Source: Acidipropionibacterium sp. (GTDB lineage Bacteria > Actinomycetota > Actinomycetes > Propionibacteriales > Propionibacteriaceae). From it: DNA of 64,000 nucleotides. Made by a program: the position numbers and the translations under genes. A model generated the notes under the pieces. That model made no database searches, was not told the DNA's origin, and saw only the letters and a program-made list of their open reading frames with translations. Below, piece by piece: positions 37,576-46,301 of the stretch. Position 1 is the stretch's first letter. The number at the start of each line of letters is the position of its first letter. The DNA lies in contig JALCLH010000001.1 of the NCBI GenBank assembly GCA_022647765.1, forward strand, positions 124,001-188,000. Direction: 5' to 3'.

Positions 37576-37628
37576 GTGGGCGACGGGACGGGCAGCGTCC
37601 CAGATCCGCCGGTCCAGAAGGGATCCCC

Positions 37629-38417
37629 ATGTGGTACAAGTTCTTCAAGGTCGCGCTGTTCGGACCGGGGGTGCGTGCGCTGTGGCGGCCCTGGGTCGTC
37701 GGTGAGGAGAACATTCCGGCCACCGGGGGGGCCGTTCTGGCCTGCAATCACATCGAACTGCTCGATCCGGTGATCGTGGCGGCGATGATCGACCGTCAGC
37801 TCACCTACCCGGCGAAGAAGGAGCTCTTCCAGGGCAACCGGGGAATCGGCTCGAAGATCGTGGCCTGGTTCCTCAAGGCCGTCGACCAGGTGCCGCTGGA
37901 CCGCTCCGGCGGCCGGCGCAGCGTCGAGGGAATGCGCCCGGTGCTCGACCGGCTCGAGGAGGGCGGCCTGATCGGGATCTTCCCCGAGGGCACCCGATCG
38001 GCCGACGGCGAGCTCTTCAAGGGCAAGACCGGCGTCGCCAGGATGGCCCTGATGGCCGGCGTCCCGGTGATCCCGGTGGCCGTGGTCGGCACCGGGGTGG
38101 TCAAGGGCGCCCTGGGGATTCCGAAGGTCGACCGGCCCGGCATCATCATCGGCAAGCCGCTGGACTTCTCCGAGCTGCGCGGCCGGGACGACGAGGTGGC
38201 GGTGCTGCGCTGGATCACCAACGAGGTGATGGACGCCATCCAGCAGCTCAGCGGCCAGGACTACGTCGACGTCTACGGGTTCCGCGCCAAGTACGGCAAT
38301 CTCAAGGGCAAGGATCTCAGCAGGTGGCGGCGTCCCCGGCCGGGCGGCACGGAGCCCCCCGCACCGGCCCACCGGGCGGCCTCCGTGGAGGGCGCTGTGG
38401 AGGGCGCCGGGCAATGA
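37629..38417 (+). CDS. plsC: 1-acyl-glycerol-3-phosphate acyltransferase (PlsC family)
   Basis: Protein of 262 residues for phosphatidic acid synthesis. The HX4D box is NHIELLD, the glycerophosphate-binding block is FPEGTRS, and VPVIPVAVVGT follows. The N-terminus MWYKFFKV follows AGAAGGGA. The last 25 residues are Pro/Ala-rich. Its stop overlaps the ATG of a second, more divergent paralogue, so the pair is translationally coupled. Confidence 0.88.
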   Translation: MWYKFFKVALFGPGVRALWRPWVVGEENIPATGGAVLACNHIELLDPVIVAAMIDRQLTYPAKKELFQGNRGIGSKIVAWFLKAVDQVPLDRSGGRRSVEGMRPVLDRLEEGGLIGIFPEGTRSADGELFKGKTGVARMALMAGVPVIPVAVVGTGVVKGALGIPKVDRPGIIIGKPLDFSELRGRDDEVAVLRWITNEVMDAIQQLSGQDYVDVYGFRAKYGNLKGKDLSRWRRPRPGGTEPPAPAHRAASVEGAVEGAGQ

Positions 38418-39211
38418 TCGGCTCCCTGCACTGGGCCGGTGGGGACGTGGCTCTGACTGGATCCGAGTTGCCGAGCGGCGGGGCCATCCTCGCCGTCCAC
38501 CACGTCCGCCATGACGACGCCGTCCTGGTGCGTGCCGCGGTGCGGCAGGCAGGTCGGCCCCGGCCCTGGCTCGGCCTGGTGATCCCGACCCGGGCGCTGC
38601 CGTGGGGCACCTCCGCCAGGTCGCGGGCGCTGACCGCGCTGCGCCGCGGCGAGCTGGTGGTGATCTTCCCCGAGGTCGCGGTGGCCCCCGACCCGGGAGT
38701 CTTCAAGGGGGACGTCGAGGTCGCCCATCTGGCCCTGGAGGCCGGCGTCCCGGTGCTCCCCGCGGTGATCTCCGAGGATCGGACCCAGGTGCGGATCGGG
38801 GACGCCCTGGACTTCAGCAGACATGCCGGCACCCCCCACAGCCGGGCGGTGCTGAGGGCGGTCACCGATGAGGTGATGGAGGCGATCGCCATCCTGGCCG
38901 GGCTGCCCTATCGCGACGTCCCGGCGTCGGCGGCGCGCCAGGAGGCAGCCGACGCCAGGCGCGAGCAGACCCGGGCGGAGCGGGCGCGCCGGGAGGCCGA
39001 CCGGCAGAACGCGGCACTGGAACGCCAGGAGGCCAGGGCGCGGGCGGCCGCCGAGGAGGCCGATCTGGCTCAGGCCGCCATCCGGGCCCGCGAGGAGGCC
39101 AAGCTGCAGGCTCGGCGGGCCGCCCTCGCCGATCAGCTGCGCGCCGCTGGCATCCACCCCGGGGTTCATTCCGATGCCGAGGAGTCCGATACCGACGAGG
39201 ACGAGGGCTGA
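38414..39211 (+). CDS. Divergent PlsC-like acyltransferase with C-terminal coiled coil
   Basis: Protein of 265 residues. Residues 1-170 keep the PlsC outline, with HHVRHDD as the HX4D box and VPVLPAVIS. The FPEG motif reads FPEVAVAPDPG, losing the Gly and the following Thr/Arg. A charged Ala/Arg/Glu coiled coil of about 80 residues follows (AARQEAADARREQTRAERAR...). Loss of FPEG suggests a changed or lost acyl acceptor. The coiled coil may dock it to a partner. The ATG overlaps the stop of the canonical paralogue by 4 nt. Confidence 0.78.
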   Translation: MIGSLHWAGGDVALTGSELPSGGAILAVHHVRHDDAVLVRAAVRQAGRPRPWLGLVIPTRALPWGTSARSRALTALRRGELVVIFPEVAVAPDPGVFKGDVEVAHLALEAGVPVLPAVISEDRTQVRIGDALDFSRHAGTPHSRAVLRAVTDEVMEAIAILAGLPYRDVPASAARQEAADARREQTRAERARREADRQNAALERQEARARAAAEEADLAQAAIRAREEAKLQARRAALADQLRAAGIHPGVHSDAEESDTDEDEG

Positions 39212-39326
39212 TGACGCCCTGACCGTGGGCCGCTCGACGACCCGATCCTCGAAGCCGTGGCCCGGACTCCTGATGTACTGGTGCAGCTGGGAACGGGATG
39301 GAAAGCTGGGGCCAGGAGGCAGAGCC

Positions 39327-40007
39327 ATGACCACCTCACACCCCGCCGCCGGACGGCGGGTGATGCTCGTCGACGACCACCCGCTGTGGATCGACGCGCT
39401 CAGCGAGGGGCTCACCGCCGAGGGGTTCGACGTGGTCGCGGTGGCGCACAATGGCGCGGAGTGCCTGCGCCGGGCCAGAGCGACTCGCCCCGATGTCGTC
39501 GTGATGGATCTCAGGATTCCCGAACCCGACGGCGCCGCCTGCACCCAGATCCTTACCAGCGAGTTCCCCCAGATGCAGGTTCTGGTGATCAGCGCCTCGG
39601 GCGAGAGCGAGGACGTGCTGCGCGCCACCAAGGCCGGGGCCCGCGGCTACCTGGTGAAGTCCGCCACGCGGGCCGAGCTCATCGACGGGGTGCGCCGCAC
39701 CGCCGAGGGGGACGCCGTCTTCACTCCCGGGCTGGCCGGACTGGTGCTGGGCGAGTTCCGCCGGATGGCGACCCGGCGCGACGAGCCCGAGCCTGAGTCC
39801 TCATCCCGGCTGACCGCCCGCGAGACCGAGGTGCTGCGCCGGGTCGCCCAGGGAATGGCCTACCGCGAGATCGCCGAGGAGCTGGTGCTCTCTCACCGGA
39901 CCGTGCAGAACCATGTCCAGAACGTGCTGCGCAAGCTGCATCTTCACAACCGGGTCGAACTCACCCTCTACGCCCTGGAGAACGGTCTGGTTGAGGCTCA
40001 GGAGTGA
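39327..40007 (+). CDS. NarL/LuxR-type response regulator (orphan)
   Basis: Protein of 226 residues. The receiver domain has MLVDDHP, phospho-acceptor VVMDLRIPEPDG, VISASG and LVKSAT; the C-terminal LuxR HTH is LTARETEVLRRVAQGMAYREIAEELVLSHRTVQNHVQNVLRKL. ATG at 39327 follows CAGGAGG. No sensor kinase gene is adjacent on either side, so it is an orphan unless the IS110 insertion downstream separated it from a partner. A small hairpin follows. Confidence 0.92.
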   Translation: MTTSHPAAGRRVMLVDDHPLWIDALSEGLTAEGFDVVAVAHNGAECLRRARATRPDVVVMDLRIPEPDGAACTQILTSEFPQMQVLVISASGESEDVLRATKAGARGYLVKSATRAELIDGVRRTAEGDAVFTPGLAGLVLGEFRRMATRRDEPEPESSSRLTARETEVLRRVAQGMAYREIAEELVLSHRTVQNHVQNVLRKLHLHNRVELTLYALENGLVEAQE

Positions 40008-40046
40008 TCCGGTGGGTGAACATTTCACTCTGTAAGTCTGGTGGTG

Positions 40047-40063
40047 GTCGGTCTGGGACCGAC
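40047..40063 (+). terminator. Small hairpin after the response regulator
   Basis: GTCGGTC-TGG-GACCGAC, 40 bp after the stop, no T run. It could instead belong to the left end of the IS110 element. Confidence 0.35.
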
Positions 40064-40150
40064 TGGCAGGCTGGGTGTCGTCACCGGATGCCTGGACGTG
40101 ACCCCATATCACTCCGGCCCCCACACAATAGGGGTGCCCATTAGGCGATG

Positions 40151-40327
40151 TGTCCATCCAGGCCCCCGATGACGGCACCGGCCCGCCCGACCGCGGTGAC
40201 CTGATAGAAGCCCGTCCACCCCCACCCCTGGTGGGAGCGTGACTGATTACAGAGTTGCCCCGCGATCACACCGTACGAGCCGGCGCCGACAGCGACACCG
40301 TTCTCAACAATTCGAGGAGCATCGCCA
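40151..40327 (+). ncRNA. Candidate bridge RNA region of the IS110 element
   Basis: The segment has no coding frame of note and includes a stem around CCCACCCCTGGTGGG (40220-40234). In IS110-group elements the non-coding end upstream of the recombinase encodes the bridge RNA that pairs with target and donor DNA. Assignment here rests on position only; I could not fold it or identify guide loops. Confidence 0.3.
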
Positions 40328-41425
40328 ATGCCCAGTATGCAACCCATCACCGCAGACCGCTACCGGTGGATCGTGGGCATCGACACCCACGCCGCCACCC
40401 ACTCCTACGCGGTCTTGGACACCACCACCGGCCGCATCACCGACCAGCAGACCTTCCCCACACACCCGGCCGGACTGGCCCGGGCCCTCGACTGGATCGG
40501 GCGGCGCACCAGCACCGGACCAGACCAGGTCCTGATCTCGGCCGAGTGCACCGGCTCCTACGGGGCCACCGTCGCCGACCGGCTCACCGGGGCCGGCTAC
40601 CGGGTCACCGAGGCCCCCACCCCGCATCGGGCCGGGGGCCCCAAGACCGACCCGATCGACGCGGTCGCCGCAGCCTCCAGTGCCGCGGCCGCGCTGATGT
40701 CCCGGTTGCGGGACTGGCGCTCGGGCCAGACCGGCCAGGGCCTGGAGGTCCTCACCTGCGCCCGCGAGCAGATGAACCACGAGCGCAGTGCCGCGATCTG
40801 CACCCTGACCGGCCTGCTGCGCCGCTTCGACCTGGGCGCCGATGCCCGCCACACGTTGACCGGCACCCAGATCGCGGAGGTGGCCCGCTGGCGCGAGCGT
40901 GCCGGTGACCGGATCGGGGAGGCGACCGCGCGCGCCGAGGCCGTGCGCCTGGCCAGGCGGGTCACCGACCTTGATGCGCAGTTGAAGACCAACCTGGCCG
41001 CCATCGACGGCCTGGTGGGTGCGGTGGCCCCCGAACTGTTGGACCTGTTCGGGGTGGGCCCGGTCAGTGCCGCGGTGATCATCTCGGCGTGGTCGCGTCC
41101 GGGACGGATCCGCAGTGAGGCGGGGTTCGCCGCGCTGGCCGGGGTCTCTCCGGTGGCGGCGTCGTCGGGTAAGACGGTGCGCTACCGGTTGAACCGGGGC
41201 GGGGATCGCAGACTGAACGCCGCCCTGTATCGGATCGTGATGACTCGGGCCAGGGGGGATCAGGCGACCCGGGAGTATGTGGAGCGGCGCACCAGGCAGG
41301 GTCGGACTCGTACTGAGATCTGGAGGTGCTTGAAGCGGTATGTGGCCCGCAGTATCTGGAGGTTGTTGAACCGTGCACACCCGGTCTGCGCTGATGAGCC
41401 GGCACAGGTGGTGGCAGCGGCTTGA
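40328..41425 (+). CDS. IS110-family transposase (DEDD/serine bridge recombinase)
   Basis: Protein of 365 residues. The N-terminal RuvC-like DEDD domain shows VGIDTHAATHSYAVLD, SAECTGSYG and KTDPIDAVAAA. After a helical stretch, the C-terminal transposase_20 domain has LFGVGPVSAAVII, AGFAALAGVSPVAASSGKT (the catalytic Ser region) and RLNRGGDRRLNAALY. The frame is intact. The start may be ATG 40328 or 40337. IS110 recombinases are RNA-guided. Confidence 0.93.
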   Translation: MPSMQPITADRYRWIVGIDTHAATHSYAVLDTTTGRITDQQTFPTHPAGLARALDWIGRRTSTGPDQVLISAECTGSYGATVADRLTGAGYRVTEAPTPHRAGGPKTDPIDAVAAASSAAAALMSRLRDWRSGQTGQGLEVLTCAREQMNHERSAAICTLTGLLRRFDLGADARHTLTGTQIAEVARWRERAGDRIGEATARAEAVRLARRVTDLDAQLKTNLAAIDGLVGAVAPELLDLFGVGPVSAAVIISAWSRPGRIRSEAGFAALAGVSPVAASSGKTVRYRLNRGGDRRLNAALYRIVMTRARGDQATREYVERRTRQGRTRTEIWRCLKRYVARSIWRLLNRAHPVCADEPAQVVAAA

Positions 41426-41585
41426 CAGACATAGAAGCATCGCCTAAGGGCCGGTACGCCACAGGATCTGTCGAAACAGGCCGTTACGCGAGTGATTGGT
41501 GCACTTCATCTCTCCGACACACCCTCTCACCCGGTCTCGTTGCGCCGACAGGCGAGCCGACTGAGGGAGCCGCCGCGAATCCGGG

Positions 41586-41591
41586 TAGGCT
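41586..41591 (+). promoter_or_regulatory. Candidate -10 (TAGGCT) of aroG, leaderless
   Basis: Ends 7 nt before the aroG ATG at 41599. The IS110 element ends about 140 bp upstream, so the native promoter seems to have survived the insertion. Confidence 0.45.
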
Positions 41592-41598
41592 CACGGCC

Positions 41599-42993
41599 AT
41601 GCTTCACGGTGTTCCCAGTCTCGCATCCCTGCACGCCTTGCCACAGATGCAGCAGCCGAGCTATCCGGACCCGGCAGAGGTGGACCGTGTGGTCGCCGCG
41701 CTGCGCAAGCTTCCCCCGCTGGTCTTCGCCGGGGAGTGCGACGACCTGCGCGACAAGCTCGCGGCGGTCGCCGAGGGCCGCGGCTTCCTGCTCCAGGGCG
41801 GGGACTGCGCCGAGACCTTCGCCGGAGTCAACGCCGACAACATCAAGGGCAAGCTGCGCGTCCTGCTGTCGATGGCGGTGGTGATGACCTACGGGGCCCA
41901 GGTGCCGGTAGTCAAGGTCGGCCGGATCGCCGGCCAGTATGCCAAGCCCCGCTCCCGCGACACCGAGACCCGTAACGGCCTCACCCTGCCCAGCTACCGG
42001 GGGGACGCCGTCAACGGCTTCGAGTTCACCCCCGAGTCCCGGGTCCACGACCCGCGGCGCCTGATGCGGATCTACAACGCCTCGGCGTCCACCCTCAACC
42101 TGGTGCGCGCCTTCGTCAAGGGCGGATTCGCCGACCTGCGGGGGATCAACGCCTGGAACGCCGATTTCGTTCGCAACTCCAACGTGGAGACCCGCTACGA
42201 GGTGATGGCCGGCGAGATCGAGCGGGCGCTGGCCTTCATGATGGCCTGCGGCGTCGACGACGACCAGATCAGCACGGTCGACTTCTACGCCAGCCACGAG
42301 GCCCTGCTGCTCGACTACGAGCACGCCATGACCCGGATCGACTCGCGCACCCAGCTGCCCTACGACACCTCCGGGCACCTGCTGTGGATCGGAGAGCGGA
42401 CCCGCCGCACCGACGGGGCCCACGTCGCCTTCATGTCCTCGATCCGCAACCCGATCGGGATCAAGCTCGGGCCGTCCACCACCGGCGAGGAGGCGAACAG
42501 GATCGCAGATCTGCTCGACCCGGACCGGATCCCCGGGCGGATCACTTTCATCACCCGGATGGGCGCCGGCAAGATCCGCGAGAAGCTCCCCCCGATCATC
42601 AAGGCGGTGGAGGCCACCGGCCGCAAGGTGGTGTGGAGCTGCGACCCGATGCACGGCAACACCTTCGAGGCCGCCAATGGCTTCAAGACCAGGTCCTTCA
42701 CCGATGTGTGCGCCGAGGTCAACGCCTTCTTCGATGTGCACGAGGCGCTCGGCACCTGGCCCGGAGGGGTCCACGTCGAACTCACCGGCGACGACGTCAC
42801 CGAGTGTCTGGGCGGCGTCGACGCCCTCGACGAGGCCGATCTCGCGGACCGCTACGAGACCGCCTGCGACCCGCGGCTGAACCGCAATCAGTCCCTCGAA
42901 CTGGCCTTCATGATCGCCGAGCGGCTCTCCGACGGGCGGATCAAGCGCAAGGCGGTCAGCCCGCTGGAGCCCTACCGCGGCCTGGACATGTGA
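41599..42993 (+). CDS. aroG: Class II DAHP synthase
   Basis: First step of the shikimate pathway: PEP + erythrose 4-phosphate to DAHP. The 464-residue product is of the class II (plant/mycobacterial) type with LLQGGDCAETF, KVGRIAGQYAKPRS, SHEALLLDYE, KLGPSTTGEEA and WSCDPMHGNT (metal ligands Cys, His, Glu, Asp). ATG at 41599 matches the family start; the open frame extends 59 codons upstream toward the IS110 element but without homology. Adjacent to a PknL-like kinase region, as in M. tuberculosis. Confidence 0.95.
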   Translation: MLHGVPSLASLHALPQMQQPSYPDPAEVDRVVAALRKLPPLVFAGECDDLRDKLAAVAEGRGFLLQGGDCAETFAGVNADNIKGKLRVLLSMAVVMTYGAQVPVVKVGRIAGQYAKPRSRDTETRNGLTLPSYRGDAVNGFEFTPESRVHDPRRLMRIYNASASTLNLVRAFVKGGFADLRGINAWNADFVRNSNVETRYEVMAGEIERALAFMMACGVDDDQISTVDFYASHEALLLDYEHAMTRIDSRTQLPYDTSGHLLWIGERTRRTDGAHVAFMSSIRNPIGIKLGPSTTGEEANRIADLLDPDRIPGRITFITRMGAGKIREKLPPIIKAVEATGRKVVWSCDPMHGNTFEAANGFKTRSFTDVCAEVNAFFDVHEALGTWPGGVHVELTGDDVTECLGGVDALDEADLADRYETACDPRLNRNQSLELAFMIAERLSDGRIKRKAVSPLEPYRGLDM

Positions 42994-43000
42994 GCGAGCG

Positions 43001-43033
43001 TCCCCCGATACCGCCGAACCGGTTGTCGGGGGA
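43001..43033 (+). terminator. Hairpin after aroG
   Basis: TCCCCCGA (43001-43008) pairs with TCGGGGGA (43026-43033); the loop contains the self-complementary AACCGGTT. No T run. It overlaps the candidate -35 of the next gene. Confidence 0.5.
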
Positions 43034-43051
43034 CGCCGTTGAAGCCAGACT
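43023..43051 (+). promoter_or_regulatory. Candidate promoter of the metallo-hydrolase gene, leaderless
   Basis: TTGTCG (43023-43028), 17-nt spacer, CAGACT (43046-43051) ending 6 nt before the ATG at 43058. Overlap with the aroG terminator stem could link the two processes. Confidence 0.4.
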
Positions 43052-43057
43052 GGGGCC

Positions 43058-43705
43058 ATGAGGATCACACATCTGGGACACTCCTGCATTCTGGTCGAGG
43101 CCGCCGACGCCCGGATTCTCATCGACCCGGGCAACTTCTCCGAGGAATGGCACGGTCTGACGGATCTGACCGCCATCCTGGTCACCCACGCCCACCCCGA
43201 CCATGTGGACCCCGAGCACATCGCGGACCTGGTCGACGCCAACTCCGGTGCGCTGTGCCGCGCCGAGGCCGGAGCGGTGGCGGCGGTGCCGCAGCTGGAC
43301 GCCGACCCGATCATGCCCGGGGACGTGATGGAGGTGGGCGGCGCCACCATCCAGGCGGTCGGCGGCCAGCACGCCATCATCCACCGCGACATACCGGCCA
43401 TCGGCAATGTCGGCTATGTCATCGGTGAGGGGCTCGGCACCATCCTGTTCCACCCCGGCGACGAGCTCGACGAGATCCCGCACGGCGTCGACGTGCTGGC
43501 CTGCCCGGCCTATGGTCCGTGGGCGGCGATGAAGGAGACCGTCGACTTCGTGCGGGCGGTGGGGGCGCGGCACGGGTTCCTGATCCACGACCGGCTGCTC
43601 AACGAGCGGGGCCGGGCGCTGGCCTACGAGCGTCACGACTCGATGAGCGACACGATCTTCCACGACCTCCAGATCGGGCAGGCCTGGGAGGTTCCGGCGC
43701 GCTGA
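43058..43705 (+). CDS. Metallo-beta-lactamase-fold hydrolase (UlaG-like)
   Basis: Protein of 215 residues starting MRITHLGHSCILVE, with metal-binding THAHPDHVDPEHI and later HPGDELDEIP and a C-terminal His (LIHDRLLNERG). It fits the small cytoplasmic metal-dependent hydrolase subgroup related to UlaG. The substrate is unknown. It lies between aroG and a convergent EamA exporter (16 bp between stops). Confidence 0.85.
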   Translation: MRITHLGHSCILVEAADARILIDPGNFSEEWHGLTDLTAILVTHAHPDHVDPEHIADLVDANSGALCRAEAGAVAAVPQLDADPIMPGDVMEVGGATIQAVGGQHAIIHRDIPAIGNVGYVIGEGLGTILFHPGDELDEIPHGVDVLACPAYGPWAAMKETVDFVRAVGARHGFLIHDRLLNERGRALAYERHDSMSDTIFHDLQIGQAWEVPAR

Positions 43706-43721
43706 ACGCCCGGTGCCGACT

Positions 43722-44672
43722 TCAGCTTGCGGTGGCCAGCTCGTCGGGGCGGGCCGTCTCCCCGGGCTGATTCGGGGCGGCCCGGTTCGCGGAGGGCCGG
43801 ACCGCGACGCGATGCCGGCGCGGCTGGTGCACCACCAGCACCATCGCCGCCAGGATCGCCGCCGCGCCGAGCACGATCGAGACGGTGAGCGGTTCCCCGC
43901 CCAGCCCGATGCCGAAGACGGCGCCCCACAGCGGCTCGGTGCACATCAGGATCGCGGCCCGGGTGGTGTCGACCCGCGCCTGGGCCCAGCTCTGCAGGAA
44001 GGCCACGACGGCGGTGCAGATCAGTCCGAGGTAGAGCACGACGAGCCACTCGCGCGGGGTCGAGGCGACCTTGATGCCTCCCGGGGCGGCCGCGATCAGG
44101 CAGACGGCCGCAGCACCGACGGTCTGGTACAGGCCCAGCGACATCGCCGTGCGCGGGGCGGCGACCCGTCCCAGGACGAGGATCTGACCGGCGTAGCAGA
44201 CCGCGGAGGCCAGGGTGAGCAGCTCCCCGATCCCGATGCTGAGATCCGACGGGTTGAGGGCCAGGCCGGCCAGTCCGAGGGTGGCCATGATGACCGCCAT
44301 CCAGACCCGCCGGGGAATCCGCCCGCCGAACAGGACGGCGCCCAGCAGCGGGGTGACGACGACGTACAGCCCGGCGATGAAGCCGCTCACCGAGGCGGGG
44401 GTCGAACTCAGGCCGACTCCCTGCAGTACCTGGCCGAGGCCGAACAGGACGCCGGTCAGCAGGCCCCCGAGGACGGTGCGCCGGTCGGCGGCCCAGGCCT
44501 TGGGCATCAGGATGCCGAAGGCCAGCAGGGCCACCCCGAAGCGGTTGGCCAGCAGATCGGTCGGCGACAGGCTGGCGTAGGCGTCCTTCGTCACGATCAG
44601 GGTGGACCCCCACATGACCGCCATGAGAAGAAGCGCCGCGGGCGCCAGACGAGAAGAACGATTTTCAGCCAT
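43722..44672 (-). CDS. EamA/DMT-family transporter
   Basis: Protein of 316 residues with ten hydrophobic segments arranged as two EamA repeats (LLLMAVMWGSTLIVTKDAY... and ELLTLASAVCYAGQILVLG...). Probable exporter of a small metabolite or amino acid; the substrate cannot be read from sequence. I prefer ATG 44672 (MAENRSS) over ATG 44681. A TAGCAT hexamer at 44680-44685 ends 7 nt before the former and overlaps the latter, which fits a leaderless transcript. Confidence 0.85.
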   Translation of the reverse strand: MAENRSSRLAPAALLLMAVMWGSTLIVTKDAYASLSPTDLLANRFGVALLAFGILMPKAWAADRRTVLGGLLTGVLFGLGQVLQGVGLSSTPASVSGFIAGLYVVVTPLLGAVLFGGRIPRRVWMAVIMATLGLAGLALNPSDLSIGIGELLTLASAVCYAGQILVLGRVAAPRTAMSLGLYQTVGAAAVCLIAAAPGGIKVASTPREWLVVLYLGLICTAVVAFLQSWAQARVDTTRAAILMCTEPLWGAVFGIGLGGEPLTVSIVLGAAAILAAMVLVVHQPRRHRVAVRPSANRAAPNQPGETARPDELATAS

Positions 44673-44679
44673 GCCGGCC

Positions 44680-44685
44680 ATGCTA
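44680..44685 (-). promoter_or_regulatory. Candidate -10 (TAGCAT), leaderless, decides the EamA start
   Basis: Ends 7 nt before the ATG at 44672 and overlaps the alternative ATG at 44681. Confidence 0.45.
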
Positions 44686-44765
44686 GACGGGAAGATCTCT
44701 TCCGATCAAGCCGGTTGACGAGAAGATCTCGTGAACATGATCTGAACTACCGGATGAATGAGCGT

Positions 44766-46154
44766 CTAGGAGGGGTTCTGTGCGGGATTCTCCTGTCCGG
44801 GTGTGGCTCGGGCGATGATCGTGGTCGCCGGGGCGGCGTCCGCGGAGGTGCGCAGGGAGACCCCGAACTGGTAGGCCATCACCCCCACAGCGATGGCGAG
44901 CGCGGAGATGAGCAGCATGATCACCAGGCCGCGCGGCCCATGACGATCCGGCTCACGGTGATTCTGGGCGGCGTGGCTCCGGGGCTGAGTCGGCCGACGG
45001 ACCGGGATGGCGTGCGGGGGGCGGGCGGTGCCCGGGTGCCGGGCCGGCTGGGAGGCGCGGTGGGAGACGTCGACCCGGGTCCGCGCCGTCGGCTGGGGCC
45101 GTGTGGCAGCCAGGGGCGCCCGGTAGTCCACCGGGGAGACCGGCGTCCCGGTCTGTCCCACCGGATTCAGACGCCGGGTGGGCGCGGGCACCGGGCTGGT
45201 GGCCAGTTCGGGGCCCCCGCCGCGGTGCATCAGCGCGGTGATGGCCGGATCCTCGACGCGACCGCGGGCCAGCGAGGAGCGGACCGACCGGAGCAGGCCG
45301 AGCAGGGCCCGGCCGTCGGCCGGGCGCTCGCGGGGATCGCGCGCGGTGCAGGTGCGCACCAGCGCGTCGAGGTAGCCGGGAATGGCCTTCGCCAGCTCCC
45401 GTCCCTTGGCGCCGCCGTGCTCCGACAGCCAGACCGAGGGGGCCGGGACGTCCTCGTTCACATGCGCCCAGGCCACCTGGATCGGCGTCTCCCCGGTGTG
45501 CGGCTTGCGCCCGGTGAGCATCTCGAAGAGCACGATCCCGGTGGAGTAGATGTCGGAACGCTCGTCGGCGTGGTCCTTGACCACCAGCTCGGGCGGGAGG
45601 TAGCTGACGGTGCCGACCAGCACCCCCTTGCTGGCCGAGACCGAGTGATTGGTGACGGCCCTGGCCAGCCCGAAGTCCGCGACCTTGATCTGCCTGCGGT
45701 CCGAGATGAGGACGTTCTCCGGCTTGATGTCGCGGTGCACCAGACCGTTCTCATGGGCGCTGGCCAGCGCCGAGACCACCGGCTCCAGCAGGTCGATCGC
45801 CCTCAGCGGGGGCAGCGGGGCCTCCTGGGCGATGACATGGCGCAGGGTGCAGCCGGGCACGTACTCCATCACGATGTAGGGCCGCGAGTTGTCGCTGCCC
45901 TGATCGAAGACGCTGACCACATGCGGGTTGACCAGCCGCGCGGCCGCCTTGGCCTCCAGGTCGAACTTGCGGGCGAAGGCCACGTCCTCGGCCAGCTCCT
46001 CGTGCATCACCTTGACCGCGACGACGCGCATCAGGTGGCGGTCCTGGGCGCGGTAGACGGTGGCCATCCCGCCGCGCGCCACCCTGGAGGTGATCTCGTA
46101 GCGACCGCCGAGAACGCGACCCACCAAGGGGTCGGTGCTCACAGTCATGCTCAC
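44766..46154 (-). CDS. pknL: Transmembrane Ser/Thr protein kinase, PknL-like
   Basis: Protein of 462 residues. The kinase domain (about 18-285) has VARGGMATVYRA, Lys in VVAVKVM, catalytic HRDIKPENVLI, DFGLA and the activation-loop GTVSYLPPE. A Pro/Arg-rich juxtamembrane region follows (about 310-425), then one membrane helix (GLVIMLLISALAIAVGVMAYQFG) and a short outer tail without PASTA repeats, as in PknL. The call as PknL rests on architecture plus proximity to aroG, idsA and metF, as in M. tuberculosis. The GTG at 46154 has GAGG upstream; ATG 46148 is the alternative. Confidence 0.88.
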   Translation of the reverse strand: MSMTVSTDPLVGRVLGGRYEITSRVARGGMATVYRAQDRHLMRVVAVKVMHEELAEDVAFARKFDLEAKAAARLVNPHVVSVFDQGSDNSRPYIVMEYVPGCTLRHVIAQEAPLPPLRAIDLLEPVVSALASAHENGLVHRDIKPENVLISDRRQIKVADFGLARAVTNHSVSASKGVLVGTVSYLPPELVVKDHADERSDIYSTGIVLFEMLTGRKPHTGETPIQVAWAHVNEDVPAPSVWLSEHGGAKGRELAKAIPGYLDALVRTCTARDPRERPADGRALLGLLRSVRSSLARGRVEDPAITALMHRGGGPELATSPVPAPTRRLNPVGQTGTPVSPVDYRAPLAATRPQPTARTRVDVSHRASQPARHPGTARPPHAIPVRRPTQPRSHAAQNHREPDRHGPRGLVIMLLISALAIAVGVMAYQFGVSLRTSADAAPATTIIARATPGQENPAQNPS

Positions 46155-46301
46155 AATTGCCTCACAACACGGTCGAGGGGGAAGGAAGAGGCCGTGTTCG
46201 CCTGTGCTGAGAAGTCTAGGACCTCCGGTGCCGAAGACCTCGGCGAAGCGGTCCGGCGGCGAGTCCCGCCGGACGGGTCTGCGGCGGGGTCCCCGGTCGG
46301 C

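Larger units (their letters stand above)
40141..41447 (+). mobile_element. IS110-family insertion sequence (ends approximate)
   Basis: One transposase gene is flanked by a 10-bp inverted repeat, TTAGGCGATG (40141-40150) and CATCGCCTAA (41438-41447). IS110-family elements lack ordinary terminal repeats and target duplications; the repeats here may be subterminal, so the true ends may lie a little outside. The left non-coding part is long (about 180 nt) and the right short (12 nt after the stop), the IS110-group layout that hosts a bridge RNA. Inserted between the regulator gene and aroG. Confidence 0.8.

Noticed and set aside
40304..41440. Minus-strand frame opposite the IS110 transposase
   Set aside because: Shadow frame; the plus-strand protein has the full IS110 motif set.
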